Source: Actinomycetota bacterium
GTDB taxonomy: Bacteria; Actinomycetota; Actinomycetes; Nanopelagicales; Nanopelagicaceae
Length of the DNA stretch: 7,004 nucleotides
Assembly: GCA_947480465.1 (NCBI GenBank)
Contig: CANKCT010000045.1
Coordinates: 1-7,004 of the forward strand
Direction of reading: 5' to 3'
Shown here piece by piece: positions 1-5,839 of the stretch; the stretch's first letter is position 1, and the number at the start of each line of letters is the position of its first letter. The position numbers and the translations under genes were made by a program. A model generated the notes under the pieces. The model did no database searches and was not told the origin of the DNA. It saw only the letters and a list, made by a program, of their open reading frames with translations.

Positions 1-272
1 ATGACTTGAATTGATGGTGCGATCATTCTGTCAGCTCGCCAAGGACCAGTTGTTCCTCCATTCTGGCAAACGTAAAGTTCTCCAGCATTTCCAAGTACAC
101 AACTATTAGGCCCGCCTGCAGTAAATGAGTACTGAGATACACCTTTATTTTTTTCCCAGACACTTACTTGGCTTCTATAGGTTTCAACAAAACACACTCG
201 GCCATCTGACAGTATTGCCGGACCTTCTGCCCACCCAAGTTCATCTGCTAATAACTCTGGAGTAAAAGTCAT
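1..272 (-). CDS. SMP-30/gluconolactonase/LRE family protein, N-terminal part (cut by window edge)
   Basis: The minus strand reads open from an ATG at 272 to the window edge, giving 90 complete codons. The translation starts MTFTPELLADELGWAEGPAI. This is the typical opening of the SMP-30/gluconolactonase six-bladed propeller family: W-A-E-G-P with E16 at the position of the first metal-binding Glu, then alternating blade strands such as S-D-G-R-V-C-F-V-E and a G-G-P-N-S-C stretch around residue 56. Family members are usually Ca2+- or Zn2+-dependent lactonases of about 280-310 residues, so roughly two thirds is missing. It starts 21 nt after the stop of another SMP-30 protein but is only distantly similar to it, so it is not a recent duplicate. 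The only purine-rich stretch upstream, AAGGG at the end of the preceding gene, is about 18 nt away, so translation is probably coupled to that gene. The ATG at 289 is in another frame and stops after six codons. Substrate unknown; an aldonolactone is likely from context. Confidence 0.85.
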   Translation of the reverse strand, partial: MTFTPELLADELGWAEGPAILSDGRVCFVETYRSQVSVWEKNKGVSQYSFTAGGPNSCVLGNAGELYVCQNGGTTGPWRADRMIAPSIQV

Positions 273-293
273 ATTTCTGTGATGTCCATACCC

Positions 294-1136
294 TTAGAAG
301 GAGAGTATTGGGTGCCCTTCATAGCTTGTATCCAATTTAGCTACGTTCCAACGCGCAAAGTTTGGCCAGATGAGAGTCTTATTAGCCTTACCCGCAAACA
401 CAGTATTTGTAGGGGCGGCCACGACAGTTCCTTCTGGATCTTCTACCAATACTTCTAAACCATTTGCCTTGGACCAAACAAAAATCGTATCTGGTCTGTA
501 GCAACTTATAATTAATTCACCTGTAGTCGTAACAGTAACTCCGTCAGGCACGCCAGGGATTTCAGATATAACTTCTTTAGCACCAGCAGAACCGTCACTT
601 AATATTGGAATATAAGCTAAAGATCCTGGAGTGCTTTCTAATACAAATAGACCTTTTCCGTCTGCAGATAGAGCAAGTCCATTTGGGAAATCTGGGCACT
701 GTGAATCCCATTTTTCGATTTCTCCACTGGTTAATACCCGAACTAAAAAACCATCAGCTGCTTTCCAATTGCCTGAATCAGAGAAAACATAGCTTCCATC
801 GAGTAAGTAAGCGCCCCAGTTTGGTGTTACGAGCTCCACCGTCGAACTACTTTGAGCAAACACGGTCCAAGAATTTTCTTCGACATTAACTTTCCAGAGG
901 CATCTATTTCCAGGATCGCAAACAATTAAACGTCCATCTAAGCAGGCGGTCAAGCCTAACAAAATCCCTCCTCCGGCAAGCTGGGCAACTTGTGACAGAT
1001 TTCCATCTTGCGTTAACCGATATATCTGGCCAGCTTCTCCTCCGAGATAAATATTTCCATCTTTGCCTAAACAAATTCCCTCAGAGTGATCAATTCCTGA
1101 AGCAAGATTTTTCACTTCGTCTAATTTATGTTTCAC
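294..1136 (-). CDS. SMP-30/gluconolactonase/LRE family protein (probable sugar lactonase)
   Basis: This 280-residue protein has the length and repeated strand pattern of a six-bladed SMP-30/gluconolactonase propeller. Four residues line up in order and spacing with the metal site of human SMP30 (recalled as E18, N103, N154, D204): E19 in S-E-G, N106 in T-P-N-W-G, N152 in F-P-N-G-L and D198 in V-P-D-G-V. An intact metal-dependent lactonase is therefore likely, and it would hydrolyse a sugar lactone to the aldonic acid in the cytoplasm; no signal peptide is visible. The start is GTG at 1136, chosen because AAAGGAG (1149-1143) lies 6 nt upstream. It follows the lyxose-isomerase-like gene by 39 nt and precedes a second SMP-30 gene by 21 nt. 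The family also contains non-lactonase hydrolases, so the exact substrate is open. Confidence 0.85.
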   Translation of the reverse strand: MKHKLDEVKNLASGIDHSEGICLGKDGNIYLGGEAGQIYRLTQDGNLSQVAQLAGGGILLGLTACLDGRLIVCDPGNRCLWKVNVEENSWTVFAQSSSTVELVTPNWGAYLLDGSYVFSDSGNWKAADGFLVRVLTSGEIEKWDSQCPDFPNGLALSADGKGLFVLESTPGSLAYIPILSDGSAGAKEVISEIPGVPDGVTVTTTGELIISCYRPDTIFVWSKANGLEVLVEDPEGTVVAAPTNTVFAGKANKTLIWPNFARWNVAKLDTSYEGHPILSF

Positions 1137-1142
1137 GATATT

Positions 1143-1149
1143 CTCCTTT
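1143..1149 (-). promoter_or_regulatory. Ribosome binding site fixing a GTG start
   Basis: The minus strand reads AAAGGAG followed by AATATC and then GTG at 1136. This near-ideal Shine-Dalgarno at 6-nt spacing decides in favour of the non-ATG start of the SMP-30 gene. Confidence 0.8.
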
Positions 1150-1175
1150 GAGGTTTAAGAAAGTTGAATCAAATG

Positions 1176-1727
1176 CTACTGAGTTGGAACTTTAGGGGCT
1201 CTAATTATTTCCTTGTCTGTAAAAATATCAGAACCGTCAGTGCTGCTTGTTGAAAATTCAGTGACAATGCAACCTTCTTCTCCAGCTTGAAACCAGTGCA
1301 AACTATTAGGAAAAATGGTGTACTGGTCTCCTGGCTTCAAGACGACTTCGTGAAACACACTCACTTTTCCTTCATCATCTGCTCGCAAACGATGTGACGG
1401 CGATTTTGTTGGCTCTCCCTGAACATATAAGTAAACCAGACCTTTCCTGCAGCGAAAAGTTTCCTCCTTGCCCAATTCAGTACCCACATTAGGGTGAAGA
1501 TGCTCAGGGCAAATTTGCCATGGTTTCATGACTATATCTTTAGAGCACACTCGTTCAGTATTAATATATGTAATCAATTGGATTCCAAAGTGGTCAATAT
1601 CTCCAAGGCCAAAGTCAGCAACCTCAATACGTCTTTCTTCATCATCCGTTAATGGATAACCAGCGGCCCGAAGTTGACTTGCAGTCCAAGCCTGTCTCTC
1701 TTCAAACTCTTTTTTAGTAGTAACCAA
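1176..1727 (-). CDS. D-lyxose ketol-isomerase family cupin (sugar isomerase)
   Basis: This 183-residue protein matches the compact D-lyxose isomerase family (B. subtilis YdaE type, about 165-230 residues). That family interconverts D-lyxose and D-xylulose, and often D-mannose and D-fructose, using a divalent metal. The cupin metal motif is clear: C-P-E-H-L-H-P at 73-79 gives H76 and H78. A Glu follows in G-K-E-E-T-F (86-91), most likely E89, though E84 and E88 are alternatives. H144 in N-S-L-H-W-F supplies the last ligand. G-L-V-Y-L-Y-V at 96-102 is the following barrel strand. The start is TTG at 1727, preceded by GGAGG at 5-nt spacing; no in-frame ATG is a better candidate. It lies 18 nt after the dehydrogenase gene. 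Family membership is fairly secure. The true substrate is not, because family members differ in sugar preference and the neighbours point to sugar oxidation rather than isomerisation. Confidence 0.85.
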   Translation of the reverse strand: MVTTKKEFEERQAWTASQLRAAGYPLTDDEERRIEVADFGLGDIDHFGIQLITYINTERVCSKDIVMKPWQICPEHLHPNVGTELGKEETFRCRKGLVYLYVQGEPTKSPSHRLRADDEGKVSVFHEVVLKPGDQYTIFPNSLHWFQAGEEGCIVTEFSTSSTDGSDIFTDKEIIRAPKVPTQ

Positions 1728-1732
1728 GGTGT

Positions 1733-1737
1733 CCTCC
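1733..1737 (-). promoter_or_regulatory. Ribosome binding site fixing a TTG start
   Basis: The minus strand reads GGAGG, then ACACC, then TTG at 1727. This strong Shine-Dalgarno supports the rare TTG as the start of the lyxose-isomerase-like gene. The site lies in the 18-nt gap after the dehydrogenase stop codon (TAG, 1748-1746). Confidence 0.8.
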
Positions 1738-1745
1738 GATGTCCG

Positions 1746-2531
1746 CTAAATAACTTTCAAGGCTGTAAATCCGGCATCAACTCTTAAATCGATCCCCGTT
1801 ACATATGATGCTTTAGGTGATGATAAATACTTAACAGCATCAGCGATTTCTGAAGGTTTCCCAATTCGACCTAAGACATTTGCCGCCTTTACTTTCTCAA
1901 GGAACTTCGATGCTTCATCACGGTTCATGCTTGCTAAATCTCGAGCCAACATTGGCGTATCTATTGTTCCTGGAGAAACAGTATTTACTCGGACACCCAT
2001 CTTTCCTGTTTCAAGTGCCAATGTTCGTGCAGCGGCGATTAATCCAGCTTTTGTTGCTGCGTAAACCACACAACCAAATAAACTCATGACCGCTTGAACT
2101 GAAGAGATGAAAATTATGCTTCCCCTGCCAACTTTTTCCATATGGCGAAGTGACTCTTGGGCACACAACAGGGGCCCCTTAAGGTTTACAGCTATAGCCC
2201 GGTCCATATCTTTTTCGGTCATTGCTAAATATTCTGTGTACAGAGCAATTCCTGCGGCCGCAACCATGATTGTGCACAAACCAAACTCTTTTTCTACATA
2301 CTCAAAGGCTTGCTTGACCTTCTCGCTATCTGCCACATCACACTGAAGGATAAGTACTTCTCCACCCGATGATGCTGCAAGCGACTTCGTCTCCTCTAAA
2401 CCAGCGAGATCAACATCGAGTGCTAAAACTTTAGCTCCACTCAATGCTAGTGCTAGACATATTTCGCGTCCGAGTCCGGCAGCTCCTCCGGTGACAACGG
2501 CAATGTCACCACTGAATTCTTGATCTAACAT
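1746..2531 (-). CDS. SDR family NAD(P)-dependent oxidoreductase (probable sugar or polyol dehydrogenase)
   Basis: This is a 261-residue classical short-chain dehydrogenase, the usual length for the family. It has the cofactor motif T-G-G-A-A-G-L-G at 14-21 and an acidic residue at the end of strand 2 (D39 in A-L-D-V-D), which favours NAD over NADP. D65 is in C-D-V, N116 in V-N-L-K-G, and the catalytic set is S144, Y157 and K161 (Y-A-A-T-K). The P-G motif (187-188, S-P-G-T-I-D-T-P-M) follows. The N-A-G motif after strand 4 reads A-A-A-G-I (91-95), with Ala replacing the usual Asn. It begins 2 nt after the permease stop and its ribosome binding site lies inside the permease gene, so translation is coupled to transport. 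Context suggests oxidation of the imported sugar at C1 to a lactone. A polyol or other alcohol dehydrogenase cannot be excluded, since SDR sequences rarely reveal the substrate. Confidence 0.9.
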   Translation of the reverse strand: MLDQEFSGDIAVVTGGAAGLGREICLALALSGAKVLALDVDLAGLEETKSLAASSGGEVLILQCDVADSEKVKQAFEYVEKEFGLCTIMVAAAGIALYTEYLAMTEKDMDRAIAVNLKGPLLCAQESLRHMEKVGRGSIIFISSVQAVMSLFGCVVYAATKAGLIAAARTLALETGKMGVRVNTVSPGTIDTPMLARDLASMNRDEASKFLEKVKAANVLGRIGKPSEIADAVKYLSSPKASYVTGIDLRVDAGFTALKVI

Positions 2532-2533
2532 AT

Positions 2534-3709
2534 TTAGCCCCTCTTACGATATTTAGACCGTAGTACTGAATCTATGCTCACTGCAGCTAAAAGGACAAGA
2601 CCTGTCACGATTAATTTTGTCTCAGAATCGAAACTCATAAGATCCATGCCGTTAGAGATGAAGCCGACAACAAGTGCGCCCAAGATGGCTGCCCACACTG
2701 ATCCACGGCCACCAAACAGGCTTGTTCCACCGATAACCGCTGCGGCAATAGCGTTGAGCAAAAGATCGCTACCACCACTCTGAGTGCTTACTGCTAAAAG
2801 TCGAGATGAAGCGAAAATACCTCCCAATGAGGCAAGCAATGCACCTAAAACGAAGACAGAAATCTTGATCCGCTTAACGTTGATTCCTACGCGGCTTGCA
2901 GCTTCTAAGTTTCCGCCAATTGCAAAAATATTTCGGCCAAACTTAGTACGTCTAGTGACGTAATCAATGATTGTGACGACTACCAGCAAGAAAACCATTG
3001 CTGCTGATACGCCTCGTGATGCATTAAGTAGTCGGACAAGTCCTAAGATGATTACGGCTAAAACAGTAAATTTCAATATGCTTGCCTGAACTGAACGGGC
3101 TTTGAGGTTCGCATTTTTTCTTTTTCTAAAATTGTTCAAAATGCTGAGTGCATAAATTCCGAGGGCGATAAGAGCAAATAAATACCCCATGTTCTTGGAT
3201 AGATAAGTTGACATAAGCGAACTAATAAATCCATCTGGAAGATTAATTGTTCCGCTTGAGTGCAGGACAGTGAATTGAACGCCTTGCCAAGTTAGCAATC
3301 CGGCAAGAGTTACTACGAAGCTCGGAAGCCCAAATTTGGTGACAAAAAATCCATTTGAAAGTCCGATGAGTGCTCCAACAATTAACCCAACAGCAATTGA
3401 ACTTAGAGGAGACCAACCTTTTGTGACATTCAAACTAATCACGATGGATGCGCATAATCCACTTACTACGCCGACTGATAAGTCAATTTCGCCAATAAGC
3501 AACATCAAAACTGATCCCGTTGCAATGAGGGCAAGAGGTACGTTTTGAGAAATTAAATTTGCTAGATTTTCACCAGATAGAAATCGATTATTCAGAGATT
3601 GAAAAATAATGGAGAGAAATAGAAGTGATATCCCTACAGGTAAGACAGAAAAATCAGCTGTCAACTGATTTCTAAACCATACTTTTATTGACTGTATCTG
3701 ATTGCTCAT
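2534..3709 (-). CDS. Sugar ABC transporter permease, XylH-like (BPD_transp_2 family)
   Basis: This 391-residue integral membrane protein has about ten hydrophobic segments (for example around 22-38, 58-92, 101-120, 128-148, 174-192, 212-250, 281-301, 317-353 and 366-381). It is the membrane channel of a carbohydrate-uptake type 2 ABC importer. It carries the family motifs G-E-I-D-L-S-V-G (73-80), P-S-F-V-V-T-L-A-G (129-137), A-I-G-G-N-L-E-A-A (263-271), and A-A-V-I-G-G-T-S with G-G-R-G-S-V (323-338). From memory these and the length are closer to E. coli XylH (about 393 residues) than to RbsC (about 320), including the long basic loop (193-208). The start is ATG at 3709 with AAAGGG at 5-nt spacing. 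It presumably pairs with the ATPase 39 nt upstream and the binding protein before it. Xylose is a reasonable guess for substrate class, but related sugars are possible. Confidence 0.92.
   Translation of the reverse strand: MSNQIQSIKVWFRNQLTADFSVLPVGISLLFLSIIFQSLNNRFLSGENLANLISQNVPLALIATGSVLMLLIGEIDLSVGVVSGLCASIVISLNVTKGWSPLSSIAVGLIVGALIGLSNGFFVTKFGLPSFVVTLAGLLTWQGVQFTVLHSSGTINLPDGFISSLMSTYLSKNMGYLFALIALGIYALSILNNFRKRKNANLKARSVQASILKFTVLAVIILGLVRLLNASRGVSAAMVFLLVVVTIIDYVTRRTKFGRNIFAIGGNLEAASRVGINVKRIKISVFVLGALLASLGGIFASSRLLAVSTQSGGSDLLLNAIAAAVIGGTSLFGGRGSVWAAILGALVVGFISNGMDLMSFDSETKLIVTGLVLLAAVSIDSVLRSKYRKRG
2538..2545 (-). promoter_or_regulatory. Ribosome binding site of the dehydrogenase inside the permease gene
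   Basis: The minus strand reads AAGAGGGG within the last permease codons, then CTAAAT (containing the permease stop TAA, 2536-2534), then the dehydrogenase ATG at 2531. With only 2 nt between stop and start, a terminating ribosome can restart, so the two proteins are probably translationally coupled. Confidence 0.75.
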
Positions 3710-3748
3710 TTCAACCCTTTTCCTGTCTTCTGAAATTTCTCGAATTTT

Positions 3749-4501
3749 CTAGCTAAAGCTCTTACTGCCAGTTATCGCTGCCACTACATCATCTGAAGTA
3801 ATGTTTTTAGTTTCGAAGTTAGCGACAACTTTGCCCAACCTTAGGACGACTACGCGGTCTGAGACCTCTAAAACTTCTGAGATATTGTGGCTAATTACCA
3901 CTACGCCGATACCTCGATCAGCCAGTCTCCGAATCAATTTCAAAACTTCAACTTTTTGAGCAACACCAAGTGCGGCTGTTGGTTCATCGAGCAGAACCAC
4001 TTTAGGTTGACCGATCAAAGACCTTGCGATTGCAATAGTTTGACGTTGGCCACCAGACAAACTTCCAACTTTAATGTCAATCTCTTTTATCTGTCCGACA
4101 TTCAATTCTGAAAGAAGCTCTAAAACTTTTGACTCCATGGCTTCTTCATTCAGTGGTGAAACAGCACTATTTTGAATCTCTCTTCCAAGAAACAAATTCG
4201 CGGTGACACTTAAATTGTCACAAAGTGCTAAATCTTGATAAATAACTGCGATCCCCGCTTTAGTTGCATCCATTGGGCCACGAAAATCTACAACTTCGCC
4301 ATCAAAATGAATTTTTCCCCCATCGGGCGGAATCACTCCGGCTGCAATTTTTACTAAAGTTGATTTACCTGCGCCATTGTCGCCAACAAGTGCTACAACT
4401 TCGCCAGCTAAAACCGATAGGCGAATACCAGAGAGCGCATTAACTGCTCCAAATGTTTTGTTCACGTCCTCTAACTCAAGCACGGTCTTACCAACGCTCA
4501 T
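3749..4501 (-). CDS. Sugar ABC transporter ATP-binding protein (single nucleotide-binding domain)
   Basis: This 250-residue ATPase energises the sugar importer at the cytoplasmic face. All core motifs are intact: Walker A G-D-N-G-A-G-K-S-T (40-48), Q-loop Q89 in I-Y-Q-D, signature L-S-G-G-Q (148-152), Walker B V-V-L-L-D-E (168-173) and H-loop H205 in I-S-H-N. The tail up to 250 is short. RbsA and XylG carry two such domains in about 500 residues, whereas this protein has one, as in the FrcA type. It should therefore act as a homodimer. The D-loop region reads A-A-L-G-V rather than the common S-A-L-D. The ATG at 4501 has GAGGAG about 7 nt upstream. It is separated from the binding protein gene by 87 nt that hold a strong stem-loop, and from the permease by 39 nt. 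Confidence 0.93.
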   Translation of the reverse strand: MSVGKTVLELEDVNKTFGAVNALSGIRLSVLAGEVVALVGDNGAGKSTLVKIAAGVIPPDGGKIHFDGEVVDFRGPMDATKAGIAVIYQDLALCDNLSVTANLFLGREIQNSAVSPLNEEAMESKVLELLSELNVGQIKEIDIKVGSLSGGQRQTIAIARSLIGQPKVVLLDEPTAALGVAQKVEVLKLIRRLADRGIGVVVISHNISEVLEVSDRVVVLRLGKVVANFETKNITSDDVVAAITGSKSFS

Positions 4502-4524
4502 TGACCACTCCTCAATTTATAGTA

Positions 4525-4560
4525 GGGCTAGTGCGAGCAACTCTCTGCTCACACTAGCCC
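4525..4560 (-). promoter_or_regulatory. Strong mRNA stem-loop between binding protein and ATPase genes
   Basis: On the minus strand GGGCTAGTGTGAGCA (4560-4546) pairs with TGCTCGCACTAGCCC (4539-4525) across a 6-nt loop, GAGAGT. That gives 15 base pairs with a single U-G wobble. No run of U follows (the next bases are TACTATAAATTG), so it is not a standard intrinsic terminator. Its position right after a binding protein gene matches the known pattern in which a stem-loop protects the upstream message from 3' exonucleases or lets only part of the transcription through. The binding protein would then be made in excess over the ATPase and permease. The structure is seen in the sequence; the role is inferred. 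Confidence 0.85.
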
Positions 4561-4588
4561 CACGTATCTTGGATTACCTAGATTTTTA

Positions 4589-5701
4589 CTACTTTATTCC
4601 GTTAGCTGCGCAAGCATCTGCATAAGCTGCTGTACAGATATCGGCTGCCGTTGTATATCCACCATCGATCATGACCTTCTTAAGGTTGGTCTTGGTAATT
4701 GCAATGGCTGGGTCAATGAGAGTAGGAACATTCCATGCCCCATTGTTGCTCTTGGACTTGTATACCTTTGAAGATAGTGGCTTCTTATTCAACACGTCCC
4801 ACGCGGCTGTAGCTGCAAAAGCTGCAGCCTGCTTTAGTGGGCGGAAGATAGTCATGTACTGCTCGCCAGCAAGAATTCTCTGTGCTTCTGCAGTATCTGC
4901 ATCTTGGCCTGAAACTGGATGCTTTGAAGGATCAATTCCTGCTGCCTTCATTGAAGCGATAACTCCACCACCGGTACCACCGTTAGCAGCATATACAGCT
5001 CCGAATCCATCCTTGCCATACTTAGTGATCCATTGATCCATCTGTGCTTGAGCCTTTGCAGGATCCCAACCAGGTGTATCAAACTCTTCCAAGATTTCTA
5101 CTCCGGCAGCTTTGAAAGCATCCTGAGCACCCTTCTTGAATAGTGCAGCATCACTAGTTGTAATTGATCCGTGGACCATAAGGACTGGCTTGTTGCCAAT
5201 ACCAAGTGCCTTTGAAGCAGCAATAAGAGACTCTGCCTGCATCTTTCCGATTTCAACTCCATCATGGGTTACATAAGCTTTTACGTTTTTGGATCCCATA
5301 ACTAAGCGCTCGTATGCAACAACAGGAACACCCTTCTTTGCTGCCATATCTGCAATTACTTTTGCAGCTTTGCCATCAACTGGGCACAAAACCAAAATCT
5401 TTGCACCAGCAGCTAAAGCAGCTTCAGCTTGCTGTTGCTGCTTTGCAGCATCTTCATTCTGTGCATTGTAATTAAGAACTTTACAAGTTGGACATAACTT
5501 CTTGATCTGCTTTTCGAAGTATGGCTTATCAAGTTGTTCGAAACGTGGAACACCATTTTGTGGAAGCAAGAAAGCTATCTTCACATTCTTTAATGTTGCC
5601 GCGTTTGCTGCTGATGGAACTACAGCGCTTCCTACTAAGGAAGCTACGCTAAGACTCAATACAGCAACGAGAGCCTTTAGTTTATTCTTCTTTGTGACCA
5701 T
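4589..5701 (-). CDS. Sugar ABC transporter substrate-binding protein, XylF-like
   Basis: This 370-residue exported protein begins with a signal peptide: basic K-K-N-K-L-K, hydrophobic core to about residue 28, and likely cleavage after A34 (A-N-A|A-T-L-K). There is no lipobox cysteine. The mature part is a two-lobed periplasmic-binding-protein fold of the ribose/xylose class. K-I-A-F-L-L-P-Q (41-48) opens lobe one, A-Y-E-R-L (129-133) resembles the XylF A-Y-D-R hinge region, W212 and D213 are in P-G-W-D, N240 is in Y-A-A-N-G-G, and V-S-G-Q-D-A-D (263-269) closely resembles the I-S-G-Q-D-A-D of E. coli XylF as recalled. Cysteines form a C-P-T-C pair (70, 73), with two more near the C-terminus (356, 364). 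It delivers sugar to the permease and ATPase encoded downstream. The ATG at 5701 has AGGGG at 5-nt spacing. Xylose or a related aldose is the likely ligand. Confidence 0.92.
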   Translation of the reverse strand: MVTKKNKLKALVAVLSLSVASLVGSAVVPSAANAATLKNVKIAFLLPQNGVPRFEQLDKPYFEKQIKKLCPTCKVLNYNAQNEDAAKQQQQAEAALAAGAKILVLCPVDGKAAKVIADMAAKKGVPVVAYERLVMGSKNVKAYVTHDGVEIGKMQAESLIAASKALGIGNKPVLMVHGSITTSDAALFKKGAQDAFKAAGVEILEEFDTPGWDPAKAQAQMDQWITKYGKDGFGAVYAANGGTGGGVIASMKAAGIDPSKHPVSGQDADTAEAQRILAGEQYMTIFRPLKQAAAFAATAAWDVLNKKPLSSKVYKSKSNNGAWNVPTLIDPAIAITKTNLKKVMIDGGYTTAADICTAAYADACAANGIK

Positions 5702-5722
5702 TATTCCCCCTGAATGATCTTT

Positions 5723-5736
5723 CTAGTTGACTCAAC
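5723..5736 (-). promoter_or_regulatory. Possible second operator in the leader of the binding protein gene
   Basis: The minus strand reads GTTGAGTCAAC (5736-5726), an 11-base palindrome with a single central base. It would lie about 10-20 nt after the predicted transcription start. The overlapping TCAACTAG (5730-5723) is the exact reverse complement of CTAGTTGA at 5771-5764, and the two centres are 41 bp apart, close to four helical turns. This could be an auxiliary regulator site, but short repeats like these also arise by chance. Confidence 0.35.
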
Positions 5737-5752
5737 CTGAGCCTTTGAATAA

Positions 5753-5782
5753 ACACTAGGGTTTCAACTAGCCATAAGTCAA
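5753..5782 (-). promoter_or_regulatory. Candidate sigma-70-type promoter for the binding protein and downstream genes
   Basis: The minus strand holds TTGACT (5782-5777) as a -35 element, an 18-nt spacer, and TAGTGT (5758-5753) as a -10 element. The -10 fits the relaxed actinobacterial TAnnnT pattern but is weak against TATAAT. Transcription would start near 5746, giving a leader of about 45 nt before the ATG at 5701. Support comes from the unusual size of this gap and from the palindrome that overlaps the -35 box. Confidence 0.5.
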
Positions 5783-5798
5783 GCGTTTGACCTATGCC
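5771..5798 (-). promoter_or_regulatory. Candidate LacI-family operator (imperfect palindrome with central CG)
   Basis: The core is GTCAAACGCTTGAC on the minus strand (5791-5778), and the symmetry continues outward through CATA and TATG. Counted about the centre at 5784/5785, 11 of 14 base pairs are symmetric over 28 bp. An even palindrome with a central CG is the hallmark of LacI/GalR-family operators, and regulators of that family are typical for sugar operons. The site covers the predicted -35 box, so a bound repressor would block the promoter until the inducing sugar appears. The regulator gene is not in this window. Confidence 0.6.
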
Positions 5799-5800
5799 AT

Positions 5801-5820
5801 CTTTGGGTAATTTTGGGAAA
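5801..5820 (-). repeat. Tandem 10-bp direct repeat upstream of the promoter
   Basis: On the minus strand TTTCCCAAAA (5820-5811) is followed directly by TTACCCAAAG (5810-5801); eight of ten positions agree. The spacing is about one helical turn, and the pair lies about 20-40 bp upstream of the predicted -35 box, where activators often bind. The regulatory role is a guess. Confidence 0.35.
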
Positions 5821-5839
5821 TTTCTTGAAACTTCGGAGT

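Noticed and set aside
4510..4530. TACTATAAAT just upstream of the ATPase gene as a -10 box
   Set aside because: No -35 element sits at a usable distance, and the box is so close to the Shine-Dalgarno that almost no leader would remain. It more likely reflects AT-rich sequence after the stem-loop.
4525..4560. Stem-loop read as a Rho-independent terminator ending the operon
   Set aside because: There is no U-tract after the stem, the ATPase and permease downstream clearly belong with the binding protein, and no separate promoter was found for them.
4671..5036. 121-codon open frame on the plus strand
   Set aside because: It lies antisense within the binding protein gene, has no ribosome binding site or family pattern, and is explained by the codon use of the real gene. 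The other plus-strand open frames in the window are rejected for the same reason.
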